From positions 1-37,759 of the forward strand of contig JAQBQH010000100.1 in NCBI GenBank assembly GCA_028287105.1: a stretch of DNA of 37,759 nucleotides, in the 5' to 3' direction. The position numbers and the translations under genes were made by a program. Origin of the DNA: Myxococcales bacterium (GTDB lineage: Bacteria; Myxococcota_A; Polyangia; Palsa-1104). Below the pieces are notes generated by a model. The model was given only the letters and a program-made list of their open reading frames with translations. It had not been told where the DNA came from and did not search any database. This document shows positions 26,498 through 35,348 of the stretch, piece after piece. Each line of letters starts with the position of its first letter. The stretch's first letter is position 1.

Positions 26498-27417
26498 TCC
26501 CCGATCCCCTTTTCCTTCGGCTTCGGCAGCGCACGCCGATAGGCATCGAGCTTGACGCGGTACGGGTGGCGCTCGTCGGGCACGATGTGCGCGAGCGCCG
26601 CCGCCTCGACGGCGCAGCGCTTGGCATCGCCCGCGGCCATGGCGCGCTGCAGGCGAAACTTCGCATCCGCGAACTCCGCCTCGGCGCGGGCACGCGCCTG
26701 ATCCTCGAGCGCCCCGACATCGGCCATGTCGGGCAAGGGGCGCCCCGACTGATCGCGAAAGCGCGACGCCTTGTCGAACTCGAGCGTCGCGCGATAGAGG
26801 TTGCCTGGGTCGGCGCCCGCCTGCGACAGGAGCTTCTTGGCGCGGGTATAGGCGTCGTGCGCGCGCGTGTCGCACTCGACCGGGTTGCCGCAGCGCAGCT
26901 CCGGCATGGCCGCGAAGAGCCGGGTCTGCGCCGTCGCCAGCTCGCCCGCGTCGTCCTCTTCGCCACCGCCGAAGAACAGGTAGCCGACGAAGAGCGCCAT
27001 GCCGACCACGCCGGTCAGGAGCAGCATGCGCGCCGGCGGCAGGTCCTGCTTCTTCTTCCGGGCGCCCTTTTCGATCTTGCGCTCGAGCGTGACGCGCACG
27101 TCGGCGACCGCGACCACGTCGCCGGGCACGATGGTCCCCTCGACGGCGGGACGATCGTTGACGTAGGTGGCGTTGGTCGCCTCGTACGGCGTGATGCGAA
27201 AGCGCGCCTCGCCCATCGAGCCGAGGCCGCGCTCGACGAGAAACTGCCAGCGCGACACCCCCGCATGCTCGATGCGCAGATCGGCGTCGATGCCGCGGCC
27301 GACCAGCACGCGCGACTGATCGAACTGATACGGGATCGGCTTGCCACCGACGAGCGAGACCAGGAGCACGAACGGCTTCCCACTGGCGGTGACCTCCGCG
27401 GTCGGAGAGGCCGGCAT
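26494..27417 (-). CDS. FHA-like membrane protein, binding site partly degenerate
   Basis: The 307-residue protein has an FHA-like domain at about 15-110 with GRG (40-42), but SRWQ (55-58) in place of SRxH, and NAT in place of NGT. It thus keeps the Arg and Ser but lacks the His and the NG turn. Phosphothreonine binding may be weak or lost. A basic stretch (GARKKKQ, about 118-124) precedes one membrane helix (129-150, ARMLLLTGVVGMALFVGYLF). The C-terminal domain (about 155-307) is helical, with Cys in CGNPVEC and one further on. It has the same layout as the FHA protein at 23560. The ATG overlaps the tadC stop (TGATG). Confidence 0.82.
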   Translation of the reverse strand: MPASPTAEVTASGKPFVLLVSLVGGKPIPYQFDQSRVLVGRGIDADLRIEHAGVSRWQFLVERGLGSMGEARFRITPYEATNATYVNDRPAVEGTIVPGDVVAVADVRVTLERKIEKGARKKKQDLPPARMLLLTGVVGMALFVGYLFFGGGEEDDAGELATAQTRLFAAMPELRCGNPVECDTRAHDAYTRAKKLLSQAGADPGNLYRATLEFDKASRFRDQSGRPLPDMADVGALEDQARARAEAEFADAKFRLQRAMAAGDAKRCAVEAAALAHIVPDERHPYRVKLDAYRRALPKPKEKGIGE

Positions 27418-28322
27418 CAGAACAGCTGCCCGCGGAAGCCCTTGACGATCAGGCTGCCGAACATGATGAGCACGGTCGCCGCGAAGATGAACATGAGCGG
27501 CATCAGGATGACGACGCCGGCGCGACCGGCGATCTTCTCGGCGGTCTGGAAGCGCTTGGTGCGCGCGACGTCGGCCTGGATGCGCAGGATCTCGACCAGC
27601 GGCGTGCCGCGCTTCTCCGCCTGCACGGCGTTGTTGACGAACGCCTTGACCAGCTCGGTGGGCGCGCGATAGGCGAGATCCTCGAGCGCCTCCTTGCGGG
27701 TCTTGCCGAGGCTGAGCTCATGGAGGAAGCGCGACAGCTCCTCGCACAAGGGGTCGCGCTTGTTGCTCCACTTCTCGACGACGTGACGCACGGCGCCGAT
27801 GAAGTCCAGACCGGCGCCCATCGAGAGCACGACCAGATCGAGCGCCTGCGGCAGCCCGCGGTTGATCGACGCCAGCCGCGTCTGCGCCTTCTCCGAGAGC
27901 CACATGTTGGGCAGCGTAATGCCGAGGAAGGCGCCGACGATGACGAGGCCGAACCCCATCCCGAGCGCCCACGTGAACAGCATGGCGAGGCCGACGCCGG
28001 AGAGGCTCGACGCGATCAGCAGCCCCATGAACTCGTCGGGCGAGAGGCCCGCCGGCTCGCCCGCGTTGCGCAGCTGCTCCGACTTCTTCTCTTTCCAATC
28101 CTTGGCCGGCACCAGCTGCGCGTAGTAGGTGCACAGGCGGATGAGCGGCCAGGCGAGGCGCAGAAGCGCGCTGCCCGCCAGCGAATCGCGGCGGCGCGTC
28201 GCGCGATAGCCGCGCAGCACCGGATCGCGCAGGTCCGACGGAATGAACAGCAGCACCGACGCCATCGCCGCCGCCGCGGCAGCGACGAGCGCGACGCCCA
28301 GATAGATCGCCGACATATGCAT
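27417..28322 (-). CDS. tadC: Inner-membrane platform protein TadC
   Basis: The 301-residue protein has a T2SSF-type cytoplasmic domain (about 145-260, SINRGLPQALDLVVLSMGAG then DFIGAVRHVVEKW) and hydrophobic segments at about 5-27, 98-135 and 270-292. TadB and TadC form the inner-membrane platform on which CpaF acts. It lies 13 bases after tadB and overlaps the FHA gene downstream by one base. The start may be ATG 28322 or 28316. The length and topology are typical. Confidence 0.92.
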   Translation of the reverse strand: MHMSAIYLGVALVAAAAAAMASVLLFIPSDLRDPVLRGYRATRRRDSLAGSALLRLAWPLIRLCTYYAQLVPAKDWKEKKSEQLRNAGEPAGLSPDEFMGLLIASSLSGVGLAMLFTWALGMGFGLVIVGAFLGITLPNMWLSEKAQTRLASINRGLPQALDLVVLSMGAGLDFIGAVRHVVEKWSNKRDPLCEELSRFLHELSLGKTRKEALEDLAYRAPTELVKAFVNNAVQAEKRGTPLVEILRIQADVARTKRFQTAEKIAGRAGVVILMPLMFIFAATVLIMFGSLIVKGFRGQLF

Positions 28323-28335
28323 CAGCGCCCGCCCT

Positions 28336-29211
28336 TCATACGTCGATCTTCGTCAGCTTGCGCACGAGCGCAATGCCGGCGGCCTCGAGCAGGCAGGCGA
28401 ACAAGATGATCGCCCAGCCGATCGGATCCTTGAACAGCGGCTGCATCCACTCGGGGTCGATGACCTGCAGCGCGCCGCCGAAGAGGAACGGCAGCATGCC
28501 CATGACCACGACCTGCGCCTTGCCCTCCGACGTCTTCGACTCCATGACGCCTTCGACGCGCATCGTTTCGCGCAGGACACCCGCCGTCGTCTCGAGCACC
28601 TTCGGCAGCTCGCCGCCGGTCTGCCGCCCGACGGTGAGCGCGGTGACGATGGCGTCGACGTTGCGCGACTGGCAGCGCTCGGCCAGATCGCGCAGCGCCT
28701 CGTCCATGGGCGTGCCGAGCCGCACCTGCTTGACCAGGATGTCCGCCTCTTGCGAGATGGGCGGATCGAAATGCTGCGCGATGGTCGCGAACGCATCTTC
28801 CAGGTTCTGCGTGACCAGGATGGTGTTGGCCATCGACTGCAGCGTCGAGTCGAGCTGGTCGTTGAGCGCCTTTTTACGCTTGGACTTCTCGCGCTCCAGC
28901 CACCAGACCGGCAGGTAGCCGAAGAAGACCGCCAGGATGATGCCGTAGGTCCACGACCCGGCCAGCACGCCGCCGATGAGCAGCCCGGTCACGGCGACGG
29001 CGATGTGGCGGACGAGGAAATCCTTGGCGCGCAACGGCGAATAGAGCGCGCGCAGGTTGTCGTTGGCCCAGCGGGCGTAGTCGCGCCACTTGTCGCGCCC
29101 GAGCTGGACCAGCGGCGTCCAGCCCTGCAGCACCCCGACGAGCACCGCCAGCGTGCCGGCGCCGATGGCGACGACCAACATCAGCGACGAGAACTTGAAC
29201 GCCGCTAGCAT
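28336..29211 (-). CDS. tadB: Inner-membrane platform protein TadB
   Basis: The 291-residue protein has membrane helices at the N-terminus (about 9-30 and 70-105) and C-terminus (about 235-285), and a T2SSF domain (about 115-235, DQLDSTLQSMANTILVTQNL through GGELPKVLETTAGVLRETM). It is the partner of TadC in the pilus platform. ATG 29211 follows the FHA-CpaF gene by 13 bases with a GAGG sequence before it. The gene order ATPase-tadB-tadC is the conserved core of Tad loci. Confidence 0.93.
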   Translation of the reverse strand: MLAAFKFSSLMLVVAIGAGTLAVLVGVLQGWTPLVQLGRDKWRDYARWANDNLRALYSPLRAKDFLVRHIAVAVTGLLIGGVLAGSWTYGIILAVFFGYLPVWWLEREKSKRKKALNDQLDSTLQSMANTILVTQNLEDAFATIAQHFDPPISQEADILVKQVRLGTPMDEALRDLAERCQSRNVDAIVTALTVGRQTGGELPKVLETTAGVLRETMRVEGVMESKTSEGKAQVVVMGMLPFLFGGALQVIDPEWMQPLFKDPIGWAIILFACLLEAAGIALVRKLTKIDV

Positions 29212-29224
29212 GGGCGCGCCTCGA

Positions 29225-31021
<1,797 letters not shown>

Positions 31022-31024
31022 TCG

Positions 31025-32314
31025 TCAGTACACCACGGTACCGCCGTAGTCCTCGTAGCGCTTGAGCGCGTCCTCGATGCGCCGCGCGTTCTCGGGCGAG
31101 GTGTGCTCGATGACCGTCGGCGTGATGAACAGGACGTTCTCGGAGTCGGTCGCGTCGTTGAACTCCGACCGGAACAGGTAGCCGAGGATCGGGATGCGCA
31201 TGAGCCCGGGAATGCCCGAGGCGTTGAGGCTCTCGGTCGACTCCTTGAAACCGGACAGCATGATCGACTGGCCGACCTTGACGTGAACGTTGGTCTTGGT
31301 CTGCGTCAGCACGCGGCCCGGCACGTCCTGGCCCTGGATCGGCGTGAGCTGCGACTGCTCGGCGTCGATGGTGACGACGACGAGGCCCGAGGTCGGATCG
31401 AGCCGCGGCGTCACCGTCAGCTGCACGCCGAACGGAATGCGCGCCAGCGTCGACTGCCCGAGCGAGACCGAGATCTTGACGTTGACCTCGCCGCCGGTGT
31501 GGTAGGTCGCGCTGCCGCCGTTGGTGGTGATCACCGAGACCACGTTGTTGATCTTGGCCCAGCCGCGAATGCCGAGGATGTCGAGCGACGGCAGGAGGTT
31601 CTCGGCGATGACGAGCTGCCCCTGCGTCGCCGCGCGCAGCACGAAGTCGTAGGTGTAGAGGAACGACGCCGACGGCTGATTCTGCGCATTCAGGTGCGAG
31701 CCGACGTTGGCCGGCCAGCTGACGCCGAACTTGTGCGACGAGTTCTTGCGGAACTGCACGAAGTGCAGATCGAGCTTGATGTTGGTGCGCTGGCGCGCCG
31801 GATCGACGGTCACCAGCGACGCCACCTGTCCCGAGTAGAGCGCGACGATGCGCTCGATGCGCGCCAGGTCGTCGGGCGAAGGCACGGCGCCGTCGAGGAA
31901 CACGCGCCCGCCCACTTCGCGGATGTCGATGCCGGTGAGGCCGGCCAGGAGCGTCTTGAGCTCCGAGCGGATGGCCTGCGGCGAGCGCGCGTAGACGTTG
32001 ATGGCGATGGTCTCCTGCTTGCCGCCGCCGTAGATGAGGAGGAGCGTCGTCGACCCCGGCCGCACGGCCGACACCACCATGCGCCGCCCGTCGTCGGTCG
32101 CCTTGACCTGCACGATCCCCGACGGCTCGGAGAAGTTCTGCACCCCCACCGAGTTGATCACCTTCTGCTGCCCGACGGCGAGGTTGATCTCCGTCGACTC
32201 CTCCTCCCGTCCCGCCGCCCTCGCGCTCCCTGCCGAGGACACGAGACCGATCGCGATCACCACACCCAAGCCGAGAGCTGACAGCTGATAGCTGATCGCC
32301 TTTTTCTTCTTCAT
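31025..32314 (-). CDS. cpaC: Tad outer-membrane secretin CpaC/RcpA
   Basis: The 429-residue protein has a basic signal peptide (about 1-33, ending SARA), a pilus-secretin N-terminal domain (about 37-108, INLAVGQQKVINSVGV), a BON-like segment (about 112-170) and the secretin domain (about 225-405). The latter has the signature GIPGLMRIPILGYLF (367-381) and ends with VLFITPTVIE. It forms the gated outer-membrane channel of the Tad apparatus. ATG 32314 overlaps the cpaB stop by four bases (ATGA). Residues 7-13 (ISYQLSA) of the signal peptide are encoded by a heptamer repeat. Confidence 0.94.
   Translation of the reverse strand: MKKKKAISYQLSALGLGVVIAIGLVSSAGSARAAGREEESTEINLAVGQQKVINSVGVQNFSEPSGIVQVKATDDGRRMVVSAVRPGSTTLLLIYGGGKQETIAINVYARSPQAIRSELKTLLAGLTGIDIREVGGRVFLDGAVPSPDDLARIERIVALYSGQVASLVTVDPARQRTNIKLDLHFVQFRKNSSHKFGVSWPANVGSHLNAQNQPSASFLYTYDFVLRAATQGQLVIAENLLPSLDILGIRGWAKINNVVSVITTNGGSATYHTGGEVNVKISVSLGQSTLARIPFGVQLTVTPRLDPTSGLVVVTIDAEQSQLTPIQGQDVPGRVLTQTKTNVHVKVGQSIMLSGFKESTESLNASGIPGLMRIPILGYLFRSEFNDATDSENVLFITPTVIEHTSPENARRIEDALKRYEDYGGTVVY
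32276..32295. repeat. AGCTGAN heptamer repeat inside the secretin signal peptide
   Basis: AGCTGAC, AGCTGAT, AGCTGA is nearly three units of the same 7-base repeat as at 22897. It codes for part of the signal peptide on the minus strand. The 16-mer gagagctgacagctga (32273-32288) is identical to 22894-22909. Confidence 0.6.
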
Positions 32315-33099
32315 TGTGCCTTCAGCGCCTCGATCTTCTTCGCGGCGTGCCGGCGCACGAAGTCGGCGCGGCGCTTCTGCTCGAAGATGTCGCCGAAGTT
32401 CTTCTCGGGCACGTCGTCGAAGGTGGCGACGTCGTCTTGCGAGCGCATGGCGACGTTGACCGGCCCGCGCTGCATGGCGAACACCAGGAGCTCGGCCTCC
32501 TCGGGATCCACCGAGAGCGTGATGTTGTTGAAGCTGCGCACGTTGCCGGTTGTCGGACCTTCGCTCTCGCCTTCGCCCGAGCCGCGCATCTCGCCGGTCG
32601 CCAGCACCAGCACGTTCTGCAGCAGCGTCACCGTCGCGTAGTCCTGCTGCGCGCGCGCGAACGTACCGAGGACGTCGATGCGGTCGCCGGGCCGCAGCAT
32701 GCCGGCGATCGAGCCCGACATGTCGACCGGGATGGTCAACGCGCGTTGACCTTTCTGCACCGCGGCAGAGAGGCGCCGCGCGGTCGCGGACTTCTGCAGC
32801 TCGAAGTCGCTCCACAAGAGCGGCTGCCCCTGCGCCACCTTCTCGGCGACGGGACGACCGATGATCTGGTTCTCCTCGCCCTTGCGAATCGACGACGTGT
32901 GCACGTACGCCTCGGGAACGTCGCGCACGGCCAGATTGGACTTCGCCAGGCGGGCCCCGGCGGGAATGTCTTCACCCGCCACGAGGATCTTCACTTTCTG
33001 GCCGCCGGCGACCTCGTCCTGCAGGCTCTTGGAGTACAGCCAGAGGGCGATCATCGCGATCAGCGCCAGACCAACCGCCACCAGCAGCTTCTTGGTCAT
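32311..33099 (-). CDS. cpaB: Flp pilus assembly protein CpaB/RcpC
   Basis: The 262-residue protein has one N-terminal membrane helix (about 4-24, KLLVAVGLALIAMIALWLYS), then an SAF domain (about 38-100, KVKILVAGEDIPAGARLAKS), then the RcpC/CpaB domain with the segment PVDMSGSIAGMLRPGDRIDVL. CpaB is a periplasmic component linked to secretin function. It is the first gene of the locus; start ATG 33099 is preferred to TTG 33120. A possible -10, TATCAT (33114-33109), is only 9 bases from the ATG. Confidence 0.93.
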   Translation of the reverse strand: MTKKLLVAVGLALIAMIALWLYSKSLQDEVAGGQKVKILVAGEDIPAGARLAKSNLAVRDVPEAYVHTSSIRKGEENQIIGRPVAEKVAQGQPLLWSDFELQKSATARRLSAAVQKGQRALTIPVDMSGSIAGMLRPGDRIDVLGTFARAQQDYATVTLLQNVLVLATGEMRGSGEGESEGPTTGNVRSFNNITLSVDPEEAELLVFAMQRGPVNVAMRSQDDVATFDDVPEKNFGDIFEQKRRADFVRRHAAKKIEALKAQ

Positions 33100-33114
33100 C
33101 GGCCCAGGATGATA

Positions 33115-33136
33115 GCGCAACTAATGACGATTGCGC
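33115..33136. promoter_or_regulatory. Inverted repeat in the divergent cpaB/protease promoter region
   Basis: GCGCAA (33115-33120), 10 bases, TTGCGC (33131-33136) form a perfect 6-base inverted repeat in the 47-base space between the divergent start codons at 33099 and 33147. Its centre is near the middle of the space and it abuts the putative cpaB -10. This is the layout of an operator for a dimeric regulator controlling both genes. Confidence 0.45.
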
Positions 33137-33146
33137 ACGCGAAGCC

Positions 33147-34064
33147 ATGCCACAATGGGCCCAGGTCGTGAAGCTCGCATTTGCCACTTGGCTCGGCGTT
33201 CTCGCCTGGTCGATTCCCGCCGTCGCCTACGTCCGCACCACCACGGAGGTCAGCGGTGTGCCGGTGCAGTGGAACGAGCGCTGCGTCGTCGTCACGATCG
33301 ATCAGCGCGGCTCCAAGGATCTGTCGCTCGACGAGGTGGCGCAGGTGATGGCGCGCGCGGCGGCGAACTGGACGCGGCGCACGTCGCAGTGCGGCGGGCT
33401 GGCCTTGTCGACGCAGCCGGCGCGCCAGATCCTCGACGTCGCGCCCGATGGGCTGCCGACGGTGGTCTTCCGCAACATCGAATGGCGGCGGCCAGGCAAG
33501 GCGCCGCACGATCCGTCGGCCATTGGCCTGACGACCGTGATGTACGTGAACACGCCGGGACAGCCGGGGGACGGCACGATCCTCGACGCCGACATCGAGC
33601 TCAACAACGTCAACTACACGTTCACCACGAGCGCAGCGACGATGCCGCGCGCGGGCACGGCGCTCGCCGATCTGGAGAACACGCTCACGCATGAGCTCGG
33701 CCACGTGCAGGGGCTGGCACACACCTGCTGGGATCACGTGACGCAAAAGGCGCCGCTCGACGACAAGGGCAACCCCATCCCCGACTGCAACGGCACGGTG
33801 CCCGACACGGTCCTGGCGACCACGATGTATCCGTACGCGTCGATGCCGGGAGAGACGTCCAAGCGCAACCTGGCGGATGACGACGTCGACGGCGTGTGCA
33901 AGGTCTACGCGCCGCTGACGCTGTCGTGTCACCCGGAGATCCAGGGCGGCTGCGCGGTCGCGTCGCCGTCGCCGTCGCGGCGTCGCTGGCCCGTCTCCTT
34001 CGTCGTCGTCATCGCCGCTTCCGCGCTGGCGCTGCGGGCGCGTCGCAGGAGACGAAGTTGCTAG
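33147..34064 (+). CDS. Secreted metzincin-type metalloprotease with Cys/helix/Arg tail
   Basis: The 305-residue protein has a signal peptide (about 1-27, ending IPAVA). The metzincin zinc site HELGHVQGLAH (182-192) has all three His and Glu183, and TTMYP at 225-229 may be the Met-turn. This suits the matrixin/astacin-like secreted proteases. The C-terminus has Cys in GGC (269), a Ser/Pro/Arg spacer, a hydrophobic helix (about 283-297) and an Arg cluster (RARRRRR): a sorting-signal layout like MYXO-CTERM, where the Cys is processed and the protein anchored or exported. It is divergent from cpaB and overlaps the next gene by 7 bases. Confidence 0.9.
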   Translation: MPQWAQVVKLAFATWLGVLAWSIPAVAYVRTTTEVSGVPVQWNERCVVVTIDQRGSKDLSLDEVAQVMARAAANWTRRTSQCGGLALSTQPARQILDVAPDGLPTVVFRNIEWRRPGKAPHDPSAIGLTTVMYVNTPGQPGDGTILDADIELNNVNYTFTTSAATMPRAGTALADLENTLTHELGHVQGLAHTCWDHVTQKAPLDDKGNPIPDCNGTVPDTVLATTMYPYASMPGETSKRNLADDDVDGVCKVYAPLTLSCHPEIQGGCAVASPSPSRRRWPVSFVVVIAASALALRARRRRRSC

Positions 34065-34852
34065 CGGTGCTCTTGATGCTGCCGCTCCTGCTCGACGAGA
34101 CGGCCGCGGCCGCGCGTCTGTCCGAGCTGCGCGCGGGCTTCGCCGGGCGGCCCAAGAGCGACTCGATGGCGGCGCTGGTCCAGCTCGCCGACGACGCGCC
34201 CGACACGGCGGCCGGCGCGCGCGCCCTCGATTGGCTCGGCGACCTGTATCGCGGCGATCACGATCGCGCCCGCGCCCAGGCGGTCTACGAGCGCGCCTAT
34301 CGGACGCGCGACGTCGAGGCGCGCCGCCTGGCCGCGCGCGGCCTCGGCGATCTGGCGGTCGAAGCCGGCGGCTACCGTCGCGCGCAGACGCTCTACGGCG
34401 AGGCGCGCAGCGGCGCGACCGGCGTGCTCTTCGTCGAGCTGGGCGAAAAGATCAACCTCGCGCGCACGCTCGAGCGACGGCGCGCCGCCGAGTGGGGCGC
34501 GTGGGCGCTGGTCCTCGCGTCGCTCGCCTACTTCCTCGCGCGCAGCCGCTTCTGGAGAAAGCCGTGGCCGGAGCTGCCGACCGAGGCGCTCTACGTCGTC
34601 CCGGTCTACATCCTCCTCGTCGGTGGCTGCATCGGCCGCGATCCCGCCGTTCTGCACGCGCTCTGGCTGTGCGCGCTCTGGTCGATCGCGCTCATCTTCG
34701 CCGCCGGGCTGGCCGCGCGCCGCGTCCTGCCGGGTCGCGCCGGGCGCGCCGCGCACGCCACCCTGCTCGCGGTGGCCAACGGCGCGCTCTTCTACGCGGT
34801 GTGCAACCGTGCGGGACTGCTCGAGAGCTTGTTCATGACCGTCGCGCCCTGA
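34058..34852 (+). CDS. TPR-like membrane protein, function unknown
   Basis: The 264-residue protein has an N-terminal hydrophobic stretch (LLAVLLMLPLLLDETAAAA), likely a signal peptide. A TPR-like helical region follows (about 25-135, including ALDWLGDLYRGDHDRARAQAVYERAYRTRD), then three or four membrane helices (about 150-168, 180-200, 207-228, 235-255). The start is TTG 34058, with AGGAG 6 bases upstream; GTG 34067 and ATG 34076 are alternatives. It overlaps the end of the metzincin gene by 7 bases, so the two are coupled and may serve one pathway. No named family is recognised. Confidence 0.75.
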   Translation: MLAVLLMLPLLLDETAAAARLSELRAGFAGRPKSDSMAALVQLADDAPDTAAGARALDWLGDLYRGDHDRARAQAVYERAYRTRDVEARRLAARGLGDLAVEAGGYRRAQTLYGEARSGATGVLFVELGEKINLARTLERRRAAEWGAWALVLASLAYFLARSRFWRKPWPELPTEALYVVPVYILLVGGCIGRDPAVLHALWLCALWSIALIFAAGLAARRVLPGRAGRAAHATLLAVANGALFYAVCNRAGLLESLFMTVAP

Positions 34853-34916
34853 AAAAGTTTCGATCCGATCGCGCGGTCCGCTCGTATTCCCAGGGGGGAC
34901 GGTCGGGGGTCTCGCC

Positions 34917-35342
34917 TCAGAGCGGTCGGACGATCACCATCACGATGATGACGAAGAGGAGCAGCGTCGGCACCTCGTTGAAGACGCGGTACCAGCGATG
35001 CGAGTGGCGGTTGCGATCGTTCTTGAAGTCCTTCATGAGCTTGAAACACCAGACATGGTAGGCAATGAGCAGGACCACGCAGGTGAGCTTGATGTGCAGC
35101 CACTTCATGTGGCGGTTCTGCTCCCAGGCGTAGGCGAACAGCATCCACAGGCCGAAGAACGTCGTGATGACGCCGCCCGGCGTGGCGATGCCCCAGAAGA
35201 GCTTGCGCTCCATGATCTTGAAGCGCTCGATCGACGCCGCGTCGGTGGCCTGCGCGTGATAGACGAAGAGCCGCGGGAGATAGAAGAGCCCCGCGAACCA
35301 CGTCACCATGAAGATGACGTGTAGAGCCTTTACCCAGAGCAT
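34917..35342 (-). CDS. hemJ: Protoporphyrinogen oxidase HemJ
   Basis: HemJ (141 residues, UPF0093) oxidises protoporphyrinogen IX to protoporphyrin IX in heme synthesis. The protein has four hydrophobic helices and the family N-terminus KALHVIFMVTWFAGLFYLPR with conserved His8, RLFVYHA, and later WLHIKLTCVVLLIAYH. The length is normal. ATG 35342 is 6 bases after the stop of the upstream polyferredoxin fusion, so they are probably cotranscribed. The 64 bases after its stop hold no clear hairpin. Confidence 0.95.
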   Translation of the reverse strand: MLWVKALHVIFMVTWFAGLFYLPRLFVYHAQATDAASIERFKIMERKLFWGIATPGGVITTFFGLWMLFAYAWEQNRHMKWLHIKLTCVVLLIAYHVWCFKLMKDFKNDRNRHSHRWYRVFNEVPTLLLFVIIVMVIVRPL

Positions 35343-35348
35343 GTGGCT

